Positions 44,430 to 55,683 are shown, counted from the stretch's first letter. The stretch is 64,000 nucleotides of DNA from Desulfosporosinus sp. FKB (GCF_002196705.1 NZ_NADJ01000039.1:181630-245629); one strand, 5' to 3'. Program-made: numbers and translations. The notes: a model not told the origin generated them from the sequence alone.

Positions 44430-45209
44430 TTAATCTAACCTCTCAAGTTTGGGAAGTTCAAGGCTGGGAGGAAGATGTCGTTTGTGCTCGCTTTGACAAT
44501 GTAACTTCTCAATTCGTTCTTTGACTTCGGCCGGGACTTCTTCCCCGAGCAAATAACGATCGATTAAATCATAAGTTAAACCCATCTCTGCTTCATCGGT
44601 CTGTCCGGGCCATAGACCTGCCGTAGGCACACGCATGGCAATTTTTTGCGGCAGACCCAGCATCCAAGCCCAAGCTCTTACCTCACTTTTGGTAAGGGAA
44701 CTGATTGGCAAAAGATCAACGCCGCCATCACCGTATTTAGTAAAATATCCGGTATAACTTTCTGGGGCATTGTCTGTCCCGACAACTAAATAATTCATAG
44801 CATTAGCTACAGAATATAATGTTGACATACGCAAACGAGCCTTTAAATTTCCTTGACTCATTGTTTCTCCAACAATTTGACTGCCTTGCGCAGAGGAAGG
44901 CAATCCTTGCTTGACTTGGTTGAAGATTAATGTATGAGCTTCACCAAGGTCAATTTCTAACGGCCTAAGTTCAAACCCTTCGGCAATCCAGAGGGCATCC
45001 TCCCGATCTTCAGGATTCGAGTGACTGGGCATGATTACTCCGATGCAGTTATCCGGAAAAGCACGGACACAAAGCCCGGTAACCACTGCCGAATCCACGC
45101 CGCCAGAGATTCCGACGACAACTCCTTTGGCATTAGCCTCGGCAACTTTGGTACGGAGCCATTCCACAGCAGTGTTAATCCGGATGGCCAATTCCTTTTC
45201 AGTCCACAT
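44430..45209 (-). CDS. nadE: NH3-dependent NAD+ synthetase, 259 aa
   Basis: The PP-loop GISGGVDSAVVTGL, the GTDNAPESYTGYFTKYGDGG segment (substrate carboxamide site) and PISSLTKSEVR identify NadE, which adenylates deamido-NAD and amidates it with ammonia. The protein lacks the N-terminal glutaminase domain, so it uses free ammonia. ATG 45209 follows the pncB stop without spacing, showing co-translation. With pncB it forms the Preiss-Handler route from nicotinate to NAD. Confidence 0.95.
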   Translation of the reverse strand: MWTEKELAIRINTAVEWLRTKVAEANAKGVVVGISGGVDSAVVTGLCVRAFPDNCIGVIMPSHSNPEDREDALWIAEGFELRPLEIDLGEAHTLIFNQVKQGLPSSAQGSQIVGETMSQGNLKARLRMSTLYSVANAMNYLVVGTDNAPESYTGYFTKYGDGGVDLLPISSLTKSEVRAWAWMLGLPQKIAMRVPTAGLWPGQTDEAEMGLTYDLIDRYLLGEEVPAEVKERIEKLHCQSEHKRHLPPSLELPKLERLD

Positions 45210-46670
45210 TTATTCTTCCTCCCGATTCTGATTTAATTTTATTTCATTGTGAATGGTCAAAAGTAACTGCTGCTTTAAATCATAAAGCTTCGGCGAAAGA
45301 TCGACAATGTACCGATGGGGGTTCGCCAAGCGCTTCACTTCATCCCAAAAGGTATCCAGTTCCTGGCGCGAATACTTTTGTATATCCAACAGTGTAGGCA
45401 ATTGGCAAACCCGTTTTCCCTTGCGGAAAATAGGAATTAACAACTCCCTGGTCTGAAAATTCACCAGTGTTTTTCTCTTCCAGGTCTGTATAGGATCAAA
45501 AATAGTCAGGGATTTTTGTTCGCTGAATAGTTCATCCTCTAAGGCGATTAAATCGACCATAGCTTTTCCCGCTCGGTCATAAAAACGAACAACCTTTTTG
45601 ATTCCGGGATTGGTGATCTTAGAGATGTTTTCGGAGACTTTAAGGCGAGGTTGAAAAACACCGTTTTCTCCCTCCGCAGCCAGCTTATAGACGCCGCCTA
45701 AGGACGGACTGTCTTTGGAGGTTATAAGATGGGTTCCAACTCCCCAAGCATTAATAGCAGCTCCCTGAGCTCTTATCGAAAAGATTGTCTCTTCATCAAG
45801 ATCATTGGAGCCAACGATAATGGCCTTTGTCAGTCCTGCCTCGTCCAACATGCGACGAGCTTTCTTCGACAAATAGGTCAAATCGCCGCTGTCAATCCGT
45901 ATCCCCTGAAAATGATACCCTTCAGCTTCAAGCTCCAGCCCTACTTTAATGGCGTTCGGAACACCGGATTCCAGGGCGCTGTAGGTATCCACTAATAACA
46001 AACAATTATCCGGAAAAGTCCGGGCATAGGCTCGAAATGCCTCTAACTCTGAGGGAAAACACTGAACCCAGCTATGGGCTTGGGTACCCGAAACAGGGAT
46101 TCCATAGCGTTCTCCGGCCAGAATATTCGAAGTCGATTGACATCCGCCGATAAAAGCTGCTCTGGCCCCTAATATTCCCGCGTCCGGTCCTTGAGCTCTT
46201 CTCAACCCGAACTCCATAACCGGGCCCTGTCCCGCCGCCGCAACTACCCTAGAGGCCTTTGTCGCAATCAGGGTTTCAAAGTTTACCAGATTTAAAATGG
46301 CAGTTTCCAAAAGCTGAGTTTCCAAAATGCGTCCTTTGACTCGCATTATCGGCTCGTAGGGAAAAACAGGAGTTCCTTCATGTATAGCATCAATATCACC
46401 GGTAAAATGAAAATGTCGCAGCTCATCAAGGAAATCGTCCTGAAAAATATTAAGACTTTTGAGATAGGCTAAATCCTCTTCTTGAAACCTTAAGTTTTCA
46501 ATAAATTCTACGACCTGTTCAAGTCCGGCTGCTAACGCATACCCTCCATCGAAGGGCAAGGAACGAAAGAAAACGTCAAAGACAGCTTCTTTATCGCGGT
46601 AGCCATTAATAAAGTATCCTTGCATCATGGTTAACTGGTATAGATCTGTTAACATTGTTAGATTTTCCAT
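45210..46670 (-). CDS. pncB: Nicotinate phosphoribosyltransferase, 486 aa
   Basis: The protein has the family landmarks MLTDLYQLTMMQGYF, VFDVFFRSLPFDGGYA, GLRRAQGPDAG, GTQAHSWVQCF and the PRPP site GIRIDSGDLTYLSK. It makes nicotinate mononucleotide in NAD salvage, feeding nadE directly downstream. ATG 46670; GTAAAGGA lies just upstream. Length is typical of the Gram-positive type. Confidence 0.95.
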   Translation of the reverse strand: MENLTMLTDLYQLTMMQGYFINGYRDKEAVFDVFFRSLPFDGGYALAAGLEQVVEFIENLRFQEEDLAYLKSLNIFQDDFLDELRHFHFTGDIDAIHEGTPVFPYEPIMRVKGRILETQLLETAILNLVNFETLIATKASRVVAAAGQGPVMEFGLRRAQGPDAGILGARAAFIGGCQSTSNILAGERYGIPVSGTQAHSWVQCFPSELEAFRAYARTFPDNCLLLVDTYSALESGVPNAIKVGLELEAEGYHFQGIRIDSGDLTYLSKKARRMLDEAGLTKAIIVGSNDLDEETIFSIRAQGAAINAWGVGTHLITSKDSPSLGGVYKLAAEGENGVFQPRLKVSENISKITNPGIKKVVRFYDRAGKAMVDLIALEDELFSEQKSLTIFDPIQTWKRKTLVNFQTRELLIPIFRKGKRVCQLPTLLDIQKYSRQELDTFWDEVKRLANPHRYIVDLSPKLYDLKQQLLLTIHNEIKLNQNREEE

Positions 46671-47213
46671 TTATCCTTTACCTCGCCACTCTCACCTACA
46701 GGTTTTGTGTTCCTAAATCTTAGGATATAATCGTTGCCTAAAATTCATGTGTGAGAATTTCTACCTTTGAAGTAACATTTCCTTCTTTGACAACGGAAAT
46801 AATTGTTTTATCTTAAAAATACCATTCTTAAAGACTGGGTTTGTCGTATTTGCTCGAAAATAGCAAAACAGTTATCCACAGATTAAGGGAGCTTATCCCC
46901 TGTTTATCTAGAGGTTATCCACTAAAAAAGCCCATCTATTTCGATATTATCCACAGAGTTATCCACACTATGCACAGTTTTGTGTCACCTTATCGTGTAA
47001 TTAAAGGATAAAATCCTAGAAACTAAGCAAGATGCACTAACAGCTCTAAACCCTATACCCGTATTGAGCCTTTTATTGCACTCAAATTTCAAAATTAACC
47101 ACTTATTCAATGGTAATCCTCGCTAAAAAAGTCTTTTCCTTTGAATTTTCGACATATGTCTCTTATCCAGTCTTAAGATTCCCTCTTTTATCAGTGGGGG
47201 TGGCTCCCATACC
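46671..47213. other. Intergenic region with DnaA-box cluster and repeat copy D
   Basis: 543 bases without a supported gene. It holds the pncB promoter region, the DnaA-box cluster (46872-46967) and a truncated dispersed repeat beside the argH stop. Confidence 0.6.
46872..46967 (+). promoter_or_regulatory. Cluster of DnaA boxes
   Basis: In 96 bases, all in one orientation: TTATCCACA at 46872-46880, 46947-46955 and 46959-46967 (three perfect consensus boxes), TTATCCACT at 46915-46923 and TTATCCCCT at 46893-46901. Chance occurrence of three exact 9-mers in this space is very unlikely. Confidence 0.85.
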
Positions 47214-47216
47214 TCA
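47161..47216 (+). repeat. Dispersed palindromic repeat, copy D (truncated, at the argH stop)
   Basis: TTATCCAGTCTTAAGATTCC, CTCTTTTATCAGTGGGGGTGG and CTCCCATACCT match the first half of copy A; the match ends exactly at the stop codon of argH. Confidence 0.7.
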
Positions 47217-48599
47217 CTCAGCCAACAATTGTTTTAGAGTTTCAAGACTTATCTGAATACCCTGAGCAACGGTTTCCGGGGAAGGGCCTCCTATAAGCTT
47301 ACGCGCACGCACGCAATGTTCAATCCCAATGGCGGCAAAAAGATCCTCGCCAAACACCGGTGACAAGCCCTGATAGTCACTGAGAGCCAGCTCTTCCAAT
47401 CCTATTCCTTTTTTGGTGCAGTGCAGAACAATTCGCCCTACGAGCTCATGAGCTTCACGGAAAGGCACTCCTTTTTTCGCCAGGTAATCCGCCAAATCCG
47501 TAGCATTCGTAAATCCTCCTTTAGCTCCCCAAGCCATAGCATCTTTATGGACTTGCATGGTTCTAAGCATAGGTTCTACAACGATTAAGCATTTTTGTAA
47601 GGTATCGACAGCATCAAAAACCTGTTCTTTATCCTCTTGCATGTCTTTATTGTAGGCAAGGGGCAACCCCTTCATCACTGTTAAGAGCGCGATCAGATCC
47701 CCGTAAACACGTCCGGTCTTTCCTCGCACTAATTCCGCCACATCCGGATTTTTCTTTTGCGGCATAATACTTGATCCAGTAGAATAGCCGTCATCCATAG
47801 AAATGAATTGAAACTCCCCGCTCGACCAAAGGACGAGTTCCTCACACAAGCGGCTAAGATGCATCATCATAATCGATGCGCCGGATAAAAATTCTAAAGC
47901 AAAATCCCGGTCGCTGACACCGTCTAAACTGTTCAGGGTAACACCGGCAAACCCTAAGTCCTGGGCCGCCTTCTCGCGATCAAGGGGAAAAGTCGTTCCG
48001 GCCATCGCTCCTGAACCGAGCGGTGACACATTCAAACGTTTACGGGTATCATTCAGCCGTCCAAGGTCACGTAAAAACATCTGGCTATAAGCCATTAAAT
48101 GATGGGCTAACGTTATGGGCTGTGCTTTTTGCAAATGGGTATACCCGGGCATCCACGTTTCAAGATGTTCTTGGGCTATGTTCAGCAGCGTCCTGACCAG
48201 ATTTCCAACATATGTTTTTGTCTGGTCAATCTCCTCCCTGAGATAAAGCCTTAAATCCAGGGCCACCTGATCATTCCGGCTCCGTCCGGTATGTAACTTT
48301 TTCCCTGTTGGTCCGATTTTTTCAGTTAATAGTTTTTCCACATTCATATGAATATCTTCGGCACCGATTTCAAATTCCACATTGCCTGCTTGGATTTCCG
48401 CCAGGATTCCTTGCAGGCCTTCAATCAATTGTGCTGCTTCATCTTCCGTGATTACCCCCACGCTGCCCAGCATTCTGGCGTGAGCTATGCTTCCCTGAAT
48501 ATCTTGTTTGTACAAGCGTTGGTCAAAACGAATTGAAGAATGAAAATCCTCCACTAACGCATCTGTTGTTTTTTCAAAGCGTCCGCCCCAAAGTTTCAC
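47214..48599 (-). CDS. argH: Argininosuccinate lyase, 461 aa
   Basis: The fumarase-superfamily signature GSSIMPQKKNPD, the HTGRSRNDQVALDLRLYLRE loop and the N-terminal LWGGRFEKTTDALVEDF identify ArgH, which splits argininosuccinate into arginine and fumarate. The start is GTG 48599 with AAGGAAG upstream. It is the last gene of the arginine set. A dispersed repeat remnant begins at its stop codon. Confidence 0.96.
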   Translation of the reverse strand: MKLWGGRFEKTTDALVEDFHSSIRFDQRLYKQDIQGSIAHARMLGSVGVITEDEAAQLIEGLQGILAEIQAGNVEFEIGAEDIHMNVEKLLTEKIGPTGKKLHTGRSRNDQVALDLRLYLREEIDQTKTYVGNLVRTLLNIAQEHLETWMPGYTHLQKAQPITLAHHLMAYSQMFLRDLGRLNDTRKRLNVSPLGSGAMAGTTFPLDREKAAQDLGFAGVTLNSLDGVSDRDFALEFLSGASIMMMHLSRLCEELVLWSSGEFQFISMDDGYSTGSSIMPQKKNPDVAELVRGKTGRVYGDLIALLTVMKGLPLAYNKDMQEDKEQVFDAVDTLQKCLIVVEPMLRTMQVHKDAMAWGAKGGFTNATDLADYLAKKGVPFREAHELVGRIVLHCTKKGIGLEELALSDYQGLSPVFGEDLFAAIGIEHCVRARKLIGGPSPETVAQGIQISLETLKQLLAE

Positions 48600-48678
48600 A
48601 AGTCATCTTCCTTTCGTAGTTGATAATAAACAAGCAGGGGAGCAATGCCCCCCTACTCAACCTCAATAGTGTGAGATA

Positions 48679-48697
48679 AGCGCCGAAAATTTCGGCG
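48679..48697 (-). promoter_or_regulatory. Hairpin between argG and argH
   Basis: GCGCCGAAA / TTTCGGCGC in the 111-base gap, with no T run. It may be a processing site or a weak terminator. Confidence 0.45.
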
Positions 48698-48710
48698 CCC
48701 ATTTGCAGTC

Positions 48711-49919
48711 TTATTTACGCAGCCCTGATTGTTTTTCCATTAAGGCTCTAACCTTAAGCGGCAGACCAAAAAGATTTATAAATCCTGCCGCATCCTTTTG
48801 ATCATATACTCCATCTTCTCCAAAAGTGGCATAAGCTTCATTATAGAGAGAATAGGGCGATTTCGTACCTGCTAAAGAACAATTTCCTTTGTATAGTTTC
48901 AAGCGCACAGTCCCTGTAACGTTCTTCTGAGTTACATTAACGAAGGCATCAAGGGCCTCGCGCAGGGGAGAATACCAAACCCCATCATAGACAATTTCAG
49001 CATATTTTAGAGCAACTTGCTCTTTATAGTGGAGGGTGAGCCGATCCAGGGTCAGATGCTCCAAAGCTTTATGTGCAGTATAGAGTATCGTTCCACCCGG
49101 TGTTTCATAAACGCCCCGGGATTTCATGCCCACCAGCCGGTTTTCTACCATATCCACAATGCCAATTCCATTTTTTCCGCCTAAGTCGTTAAGAGTTTCC
49201 AATAATTTAACAGGCGCAACCTTCTCACCATTTAATGTGGTAGGAATCCCTTGCTCAAAGCCAAGTTCCAGATAAGTCGCTTCATCCGGAGCATCTTCCG
49301 GAGCAACGCCAAGCAAATAGAGGTCTCTTTTAGGTTCATTCCAAGGGTTTTCCAAGTCCCCGCCTTCATGGCTTAGGTGCCATAAGTTGCGGTCCATACT
49401 ATAGGGGCGATCTTTCGTCACAGGAACGGGAATTCCGCGCGCTGCCGCATAATCGATGCAGTCCTCGCGGGATTTAAGGTTCCACTGCCGCCAGGGAGCG
49501 ATAATTTCCAAATCCGGATTTAACGCTTTAACACTCAGCTCGAAACGAACTTGGTCGTTACCCTTACCCGTAGCTCCATGGGCTATGGCCACAGCGCCTT
49601 CCTTCTCTGCAATTTCCACGAGCCGACGGGCAATCAGAGGGCGAGCGAAGGATGTCCCCAGGAGATAATCACCTTCGTAAACTGCTCCGGCTTTCAAGGT
49701 CTGAAAGATAAACTCAGTCACGAATGGTTCTCTGAGGTCTTCAATGTATAATTTACTTGCTCCGCTCTTTGTAGCCTTTTCCTGAAGAGGAGCCAATTCT
49801 TCACCTTGACCAAGATCGGCAACCATTGCAATTACTTCATATCCATAGGTTTCCTTCAACCAGGGAATAATAATAGATGTATCCAAGCCACCGGAATATG
49901 CTAAAACAACCTTTTTCAT
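48711..49919 (-). CDS. argG: Argininosuccinate synthase, 402 aa
   Basis: ATP pyrophosphatase loop [45 protein letters not shown] and the C-terminal [16 protein letters not shown] are typical of ArgG, which condenses citrulline and aspartate. ATG 49919; AAAGGAGAA upstream. Seventy-six bases separate it from argF, with which it is probably co-transcribed from the ARG-box-controlled promoter. Confidence 0.96.
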   Translation of the reverse strand: MKKVVLAYSGGLDTSIIIPWLKETYGYEVIAMVADLGQGEELAPLQEKATKSGASKLYIEDLREPFVTEFIFQTLKAGAVYEGDYLLGTSFARPLIARRLVEIAEKEGAVAIAHGATGKGNDQVRFELSVKALNPDLEIIAPWRQWNLKSREDCIDYAAARGIPVPVTKDRPYSMDRNLWHLSHEGGDLENPWNEPKRDLYLLGVAPEDAPDEATYLELGFEQGIPTTLNGEKVAPVKLLETLNDLGGKNGIGIVDMVENRLVGMKSRGVYETPGGTILYTAHKALEHLTLDRLTLHYKEQVALKYAEIVYDGVWYSPLREALDAFVNVTQKNVTGTVRLKLYKGNCSLAGTKSPYSLYNEAYATFGEDGVYDQKDAAGFINLFGLPLKVRALMEKQSGLRK

Positions 49920-49995
49920 ACCCTATTCTCCTTTTCATTCAATACGTCATTAAAAATCATATATAACCAAGGAAGCTAAGTCAAGCAGTATGCTC

Positions 49996-50940
49996 TTACA
50001 TCACCAAAGCCATAATTGCCTTCTGGGCATGTAAACGATTTTCTGCTTCATCAAAAACAACGGAATGAGGGCCTTCGATAACTTCATCAGTAATTTCCTC
50101 GCCGCGATGAGCTGGCAAACAGTGCAGAACAATTGAAGACGGATGTGCAAGTTTAAGGGACTCAGCATTGAGCTGGTAGCCCTGAAAAGCCTTCATGCGT
50201 TCACTGGCTTCCGCTTCCTGCCCCATACTAGCCCAAACATCGGTATAAAGAACATCGGCACCTTGCACCGCTTCTAAGGGATCATCAATAATTTCCACAC
50301 TGCCGCCATTCTCTTTAGCATCTTCCTGGGCTAAAGCCACCAGAGCAGGATCTGGCTTATAACCCTGAGGAGAAGCAATCACAACTTGTAACCCCATTTT
50401 GGCTCCCCCGAACATCAGCGAATGGGCCATATTGTTGCCATCCCCGACATAAGCCAATTTTAACCCTGCCAAGCGTCCTTTATGCTCCTGAATCGTCATA
50501 AGATCTGCCAGCACTTGACAGGGGTGCAGCAAATCCGTCAGGCCATTGATTATGGGAATTGTCGCATATTGAGCTAAGTCCAAGACTTCCTGATGACTAA
50601 AGGTACGGATCATAATGCCATCGACCATACGGGAGAGTACCCGAGCCGTATCGGCGATTGTTTCCCCCCTGCCGAGCTGAATGTCTCGGCCGCTTAAAAA
50701 GAGGCCCTGTCCCCCGAGTTGATATATTCCTACTTCAAATGAAACCCTGGTCCGGGTTGAAGATTTTGTAAAAATCATACCCAAGGTTTTGCCTTGAAGA
50801 ATTGGTTGCGGCTGTCCGGCCTTTTGTTCTTTTTTAAGCTCAGCAGCAACATCTAAAAAACATTTTAATTCTTTTTGAGTAAAGTCATGTAAAGAAATAA
50901 AATCCCGACCCTTAAACTGTGAACGATCAATTGTTATCAT
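49996..50940 (-). CDS. argF: Ornithine carbamoyltransferase, 314 aa
   Basis: Carbamoyl-phosphate site FTKSSTRTRVSFEVG, LLHPCQVLADLMTIQEHKG and the ornithine-side HCLPAHRGEEITDEV are intact. It makes citrulline from ornithine and carbamoyl phosphate, the latter supplied by the carAB genes just upstream. ATG 50940 with AGGGGTGG 7 bases upstream. It starts a separate transcript: the carB terminator and a promoter with two ARG boxes precede it. ArgF (synthesis) rather than catabolic ArcB is inferred from the context. Confidence 0.96.
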   Translation of the reverse strand: MITIDRSQFKGRDFISLHDFTQKELKCFLDVAAELKKEQKAGQPQPILQGKTLGMIFTKSSTRTRVSFEVGIYQLGGQGLFLSGRDIQLGRGETIADTARVLSRMVDGIMIRTFSHQEVLDLAQYATIPIINGLTDLLHPCQVLADLMTIQEHKGRLAGLKLAYVGDGNNMAHSLMFGGAKMGLQVVIASPQGYKPDPALVALAQEDAKENGGSVEIIDDPLEAVQGADVLYTDVWASMGQEAEASERMKAFQGYQLNAESLKLAHPSSIVLHCLPAHRGEEITDEVIEGPHSVVFDEAENRLHAQKAIMALVM

Positions 50941-50959
50941 ATCTCTTCCACCCCTTCAA

Positions 50960-50997
50960 TGTGTATTATTATACTTATTTATGTATAAAAATGCAAT
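50960..50997 (-). promoter_or_regulatory. argF promoter overlapped by two ARG boxes
   Basis: TTGCAT (50991-50996) and TATAAT (50968-50973) are 17 bases apart on the minus strand. The 18-base boxes 50960-50977 and 50980-50997 each fit the AT-rich ArgR/AhrC consensus TNTGNATWWWWATNCANA at all but one defined position, and lie 2 bases apart, so repressor binding would cover the promoter. Confidence 0.85.
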
Positions 50998-51117
50998 AGT
51001 TAAAATGTATAGTTTTTATCAACGCCGCTTAATATTATCATGCCCCAATTTCTAAATTCGATGGACCATATTTAAATGAATATCATTATGCGGAACAAAA
51101 CTATATTAGGTAAATAA

Positions 51118-51166
51118 TAAAGAAACTCCTGTTGACAAAAGTGTCATCCAGGAGTTCTTTTTATCC
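51118..51166 (-). terminator. Terminator of carB
   Basis: AACTCCTG / CAGGAGTT outer arms with an inner TGACA / TGTCA stem, followed by TTTCTTT on the minus strand, just after the carB stop. Confidence 0.85.
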
Positions 51167-51172
51167 AAGGAA

Positions 51173-54100
51173 CTAAGCTAAATATTCCTGCAGCGAAAGC
51201 ACTTGCGGTTTTGTCTGGCTTCTAATCTCCTGCAGCGCACGCACAACTGCTTTTGCTGTATCCATTGAGGAAAAACAGGGGACGCCATGTTCAACAGCTA
51301 AACGTCTTAACAAATAACCTGTATGTTCCGGAGTCGTTCCCTTTGTCGGTGTGCTAAGGATAAACGAAAACTCGCGCTGTCGAATGGCTTCCTGTAAAGC
51401 CTGGCTTGATTCACTGACCACGTCAGCCTCTACACCACAGAGAGCTAAAGCCTTGGCCGTATCACCGATTGCCTTAACCCCAAACCCAAGCTGAGATAGT
51501 TGTCGGGCAAGAGTTATTGCCTCAGGGCGGTCCTTTTCAGCCACAGATACTAATATGCTGCCGTCCTGCGGCAGGGGAATACGCGAGGCTGCAAAGGCCT
51601 TGGCCAAAGCATGGCCGAACTGAGTGTCCATTCCCAGAACTTCCCCCGTTGATTTCATTTCCGGTCCCAGGGAAGTTTCAACTTTAGTCAGTTTTTCAAA
51701 GGAAAAAACCGGGGCTTTAACGACAACATAGGGCATCTCGGGAGCAAGGCCATGCTTATAGCCCAATTCCTGCAGCGACTTGCCTAAGGCAACCTGGACC
51801 GCTAAATTAACGAGAGGAATTCCCGTTACTTTAGAAAGAATCGGCACCGTTCGGCTTGCTCTGGGATTTACTTCTAAGACATACACTTTACCGCGGACAA
51901 CGACAAATTGAATATTGATGAGTCCTCGAATGCCAATTCCAGCGGCTAAGCGGCAAGTATAATCCTGAATCTGGTCAATTTCGGAAGGAGTCAGGCTTTG
52001 GGGAGGGTAGACCGCTAAACTATCCCCGGAATGGACACCGGCGCGTTCTATATGCTCCATGATTCCGGCAATCACCGTGGTCTCTCCGTCGGAAACGGCA
52101 TCAATTTCGACTTCTTTGCCATCTAAATAGCGATCCACTAAGATCGGATGTTCCGGCGACAGATAGATGGCCCGACGCAAGTAGTCTTCCAGTTCTTCAA
52201 GAGTATAGACAACTTGCATGGCACGGCCTCCAATGACATAGGAGGGGCGGACAATTACCGGAAACTCCAGTTCCTCCGCAACCGTCGCTGCCTGAGTAAT
52301 AGAGGTCACACTGCGGCCTTCAGACTGCGGGATTCCTAAGCGGCATAATAACTCGGCGAAACGTTCCCGGTCCTCAGCCAGGTCAATAGAATCTACCGGA
52401 GTGCCAAAAATCTTTACTCCAGCGCCTTCAAGACGACCAGCCAAATTAATGGCTGTTTGCCCGCCAAATTGAACAAGCACCCCATCTGCCCGCTCTTTAT
52501 GCAAAACATGGAGCACATCTTCGACAGTTAACGGCTCAAAATAGAGTTTATCCGCCGTATCAAAATCCGTAGAAACTGTTTCAGGATTATTATTAACCAT
52601 GATTGCTTCTACACCGGCCCCTTGCAAAGCCATAAGAGCATGGACGGAGCAATAATCGAACTCAATCCCTTGCCCAATCCGAATCGGTCCTGAACCCAAA
52701 ACAACAATTTTAGGACCGGAAGTTACCTCGCCCTCATCTTCTTCTTCATAAGAAGAATAATAGTAAGGAGTTGCCGAGGCGAATTCCGCGGCACAAGTGT
52801 CTACAGTTTTGAAGACAGGGATTATCCCCAGTTCCATCCGCAAATTCCTTACCGCTTCCTCCGTCCGCCCCGTCAGCTTGGCAACGGCTAAATCCGAAAA
52901 CCCTTTGACCTTAGCCAGGCGCAGCAATTCTGAAGTTAAGGGTTCACCTTGAAGGCGGCGTTCCAAAGATACCAGTTCCTTAATTTTAGCTAAATAGAAG
53001 GGATCAATTTGCGTAAGCATTTGAACTTCTAAACTCGTCCAACCCCGGCGAAAAGCTTCCGCAATCGCAAAAAACCGTTCATGGTCTGTTGAGGCCAGCT
53101 TGTCTTCGATTTCCATCTCTGTCCAGCCCCCGGAAGCGGCAATACGAAGGCCTACACTTCCGATTTCCAGGGAACGGGCTGCTTTTAAGAGAGCACCTTC
53201 TAAGGTTCGTTCCATCGCCATAACTTCGCCCGTTGCTTTCATTTGTGTGCCCAAGCGATGGTCTGCCGCCGGAAACTTATCAAAGGGCCAGCGCGGAAAT
53301 TTAACAACCACATAGTCCAGGGCCGGCTCAAAGCAGGCGCTCGTGTGCCCGGTGACGGGATTCGTTAATTCCGGAAGCGTAAAACCGACAGAGAGAAGAG
53401 CAGCCATTTTGGCAATGGGATAGCCCGTTGCTTTGGAGGCCAAGGCACTGGACCGGCTAACCCGAGGATTAACCTCGATGACCACATACTCCCGGCTCAC
53501 AGGATTCAAGGCAAACTGAACATTACACCCTCCATTGACACCTAAAGCCCGAATAATTTTCAAGGACGATGATCGCAGCATTTGGTATTCTACATCACTC
53601 AACGTTTGCGAAGGGGCTACTACAATGCTGTCTCCCGTATGGATACCGACGGGATCTATATTTTCCATATTACAAATTGTAATACAGTTGTCAGCGTCGT
53701 CCCGCATAACTTCATATTCAATTTCCTTCCAGCCCGCTACACTTCGCTCAAGAAGGCATTGACCTATGGGGCTGGCTTGCAGTCCTCGATGTAAAATTTC
53801 TTCTAATTGTTTGGAATTCTTTGCGATTCCGCCGCCTGTCCCGCCTAAAGTATAGGCGGGCCGAATAATCAGCGGGAAGCCTTGGCTCCGTGCGAAACTT
53901 TTTCCTTCATCAAGGGTTGTCACAATCGTACTTTCAGCTACAGGCTCACCCAGAGCAAGCATGGTCTCTTTAAAAGCATCACGGTCTTCCGCCTTATAAA
54001 TCGTTTCCGCATTGCAGCCAATCAAATCAACACCGTATTTCTTTAACACGCCCCTGCGTTCCAACTCCATGGCGAGATTAAGACCCGTTTGACCTCCCAG

Positions 54101-54367
54101 GGTTGGCAGCAGGGCGTCGGGATTTTCCTTTTCGATAATTCTGGCCAGGGATTCAGGCAGAAGTGGTTCAATGTACGTAAGATCAGCCATTTTGACATCA
54201 GTCATAATCGTGGCAGGATTACTGTTTGCTAAAACCACCTCTAAGCCCGCTTCCCGTAAAGCTTTGCAGGCTTGAGTACCGGCATAATCAAATTCTGCGG
54301 CTTGCCCGATGACAATCGGCCCTGACCCAATGACAAGGACCTTTTTCCAAGCCGGATTAAGAGGCAT
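51173..54367 (-). CDS. carB: Carbamoyl-phosphate synthase large subunit, 1064 aa
   Basis: The two homologous ATP-grasp halves are visible: [20 protein letters not shown] in the first and [20 protein letters not shown] near residue 550 in the second, each with downstream [12 protein letters not shown] / [13 protein letters not shown] metal motifs. The C-terminal ~130 residues are the allosteric MGS domain. With CarA it makes carbamoyl phosphate for arginine and pyrimidines. The gene overlaps carA by 11 bases. ATG 54367. Standing inside the arg operon, this is likely the arginine-controlled copy. Confidence 0.97.
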   Translation of the reverse strand: MPLNPAWKKVLVIGSGPIVIGQAAEFDYAGTQACKALREAGLEVVLANSNPATIMTDVKMADLTYIEPLLPESLARIIEKENPDALLPTLGGQTGLNLAMELERRGVLKKYGVDLIGCNAETIYKAEDRDAFKETMLALGEPVAESTIVTTLDEGKSFARSQGFPLIIRPAYTLGGTGGGIAKNSKQLEEILHRGLQASPIGQCLLERSVAGWKEIEYEVMRDDADNCITICNMENIDPVGIHTGDSIVVAPSQTLSDVEYQMLRSSSLKIIRALGVNGGCNVQFALNPVSREYVVIEVNPRVSRSSALASKATGYPIAKMAALLSVGFTLPELTNPVTGHTSACFEPALDYVVVKFPRWPFDKFPAADHRLGTQMKATGEVMAMERTLEGALLKAARSLEIGSVGLRIAASGGWTEMEIEDKLASTDHERFFAIAEAFRRGWTSLEVQMLTQIDPFYLAKIKELVSLERRLQGEPLTSELLRLAKVKGFSDLAVAKLTGRTEEAVRNLRMELGIIPVFKTVDTCAAEFASATPYYYSSYEEEDEGEVTSGPKIVVLGSGPIRIGQGIEFDYCSVHALMALQGAGVEAIMVNNNPETVSTDFDTADKLYFEPLTVEDVLHVLHKERADGVLVQFGGQTAINLAGRLEGAGVKIFGTPVDSIDLAEDRERFAELLCRLGIPQSEGRSVTSITQAATVAEELEFPVIVRPSYVIGGRAMQVVYTLEELEDYLRRAIYLSPEHPILVDRYLDGKEVEIDAVSDGETTVIAGIMEHIERAGVHSGDSLAVYPPQSLTPSEIDQIQDYTCRLAAGIGIRGLINIQFVVVRGKVYVLEVNPRASRTVPILSKVTGIPLVNLAVQVALGKSLQELGYKHGLAPEMPYVVVKAPVFSFEKLTKVETSLGPEMKSTGEVLGMDTQFGHALAKAFAASRIPLPQDGSILVSVAEKDRPEAITLARQLSQLGFGVKAIGDTAKALALCGVEADVVSESSQALQEAIRQREFSFILSTPTKGTTPEHTGYLLRRLAVEHGVPCFSSMDTAKAVVRALQEIRSQTKPQVLSLQEYLA

Positions 54368-55457
54368 GCTGAGCCCTCCATTCCTGCATTAATTGCGCAA
54401 ACTCATCAAATAAATATAGAGATTCACTCGGACCGGGACCGGCTTCCGGATGATATTGAACAGAAAATACGGGTAAATCCTGATGTTTAACCCCTTCAAC
54501 ACTTTGGTCGTTGAGATTGCGATGGGTTACATATAAAGGAGTCTGAGCTAAACTGTCCTCAGAAATCGCATAACCGTGATTCTGGGAAGTAATCGTTACC
54601 CGCTTTGTCTCAAGTTCCTGTACAGGTTGGTTTCCTCCCCGGTGTCCAAACTTCATCTTATAGGTATCGCCTCCTAAGGCCAATGACAAGAGTTGATGGC
54701 CGAGACAAATACCGAAAATAGGACATTGGTTAATCAAGTTACGAATTGTTTCTATCCCTGCTTGAACACATTTAGGATCACCAGGACCATTGGAAAGGAA
54801 TACCCCATCAGGACGCCGCTTGAGGATCTGCTCTGCCGAGGTGTTATAGGGAACAACCGTCAACTGAAATCCCTGAGCCTGCATGGCCTGCAAAATATTT
54901 TTTTTGATCCCGAAATCCATAACCACAACATGAAAGGAGCCTTTTTCCGATTCCGTAGGCGGCAAGGTATATATTTTCTTGGTGCTGACATCTGCTACAA
55001 CGTTCTCTGGAACTTGCCAGGTTTTTAGTTTAGCAGTTATCTCGTTAAGGTGTTCCAGGCGGGTTGTGATTACACCGCGCAGAACCCCATATTCGCGAAT
55101 AATTCTGGTTAGGGCACGGGTATCAATCCCTTTAATCCCCACAACGCCGGCTTGTGCCAATGTTCTCGAGATATTTTTCTCAAGCTGCCAATGATTGGGA
55201 TTAAGGGCGGCCTCTTTGACGATAAATCCCTGTACTTGGACTTTTTCAGACTGATCATCCTGCTTGTTGATTCCGTAATTTCCGATGAGAGGATAGGTCA
55301 TACAGACCATCTGCCCGGCATATGAGGGGTCTGTCAGTACCTCTTGGTAACCCGTCATTCCTGTGTTAAAGACCACTTCACCCCGGGTCTCGCCAGAAGC
55401 TCCAAAGGATTCCCCCATAAAAACTTTGCCTGTCTCAAGAACGAGTGCTGCCTTCAT
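54357..55457 (-). CDS. carA: Carbamoyl-phosphate synthase small subunit, 366 aa
   Basis: A CPSase N-terminal domain ([20 protein letters not shown]) and a class I glutaminase domain with the catalytic Cys in [18 protein letters not shown] and His/Glu in [11 protein letters not shown]. It supplies ammonia from glutamine to CarB. ATG 55457, GAGGGATGA upstream. A repeat copy (55521-55683) separates it from argD within the operon. Confidence 0.96.
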   Translation of the reverse strand: MKAALVLETGKVFMGESFGASGETRGEVVFNTGMTGYQEVLTDPSYAGQMVCMTYPLIGNYGINKQDDQSEKVQVQGFIVKEAALNPNHWQLEKNISRTLAQAGVVGIKGIDTRALTRIIREYGVLRGVITTRLEHLNEITAKLKTWQVPENVVADVSTKKIYTLPPTESEKGSFHVVVMDFGIKKNILQAMQAQGFQLTVVPYNTSAEQILKRRPDGVFLSNGPGDPKCVQAGIETIRNLINQCPIFGICLGHQLLSLALGGDTYKMKFGHRGGNQPVQELETKRVTITSQNHGYAISEDSLAQTPLYVTHRNLNDQSVEGVKHQDLPVFSVQYHPEAGPGPSESLYLFDEFAQLMQEWRAQHAS

Positions 55458-55520
55458 TTCATCCCTCCTCGGATCATCAATAAATTAGTTCTGCCTTGTC
55501 TATTCGTTTTGCACATCCCC

Positions 55521-55683
55521 AGTGAACTCGTTCAGCTTAGGCTGAACATCGGGGCTTCAGATACAATAATGTCCAGTGAACATTATTGCCGAGCCGCCTT
55601 TCCCAATAGGAATACTTAGCGGCGAAGGAGGACTCTACCCCACCTGAAGTTAACGAAGAACCCACCCCCACTTATAGAAGTTC
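55521..55683 (-). repeat. Dispersed palindromic repeat, copy C (starts at the argD stop)
   Basis: On the minus strand: CTTCTATAAGTGGGGGTGGG, CTTCAGGTGGGGTAGAGTCC, an inserted AATAATGTTC / ATTATTG hairpin region, CTGAAGCCCCGATGTTCA and the palindrome GTTCAGCCTAAGCTGAAC followed by GAGTTCACTG. The argD stop codon TAA is within the first block. Confidence 0.8.

Noticed and set aside
46872..46967. Chromosomal origin oriC
   Set aside because: No dnaA, dnaN or AT-rich unwinding region is beside it, and rplM/rpsI to the right are transcribed toward it, opposite to what is expected near an origin.
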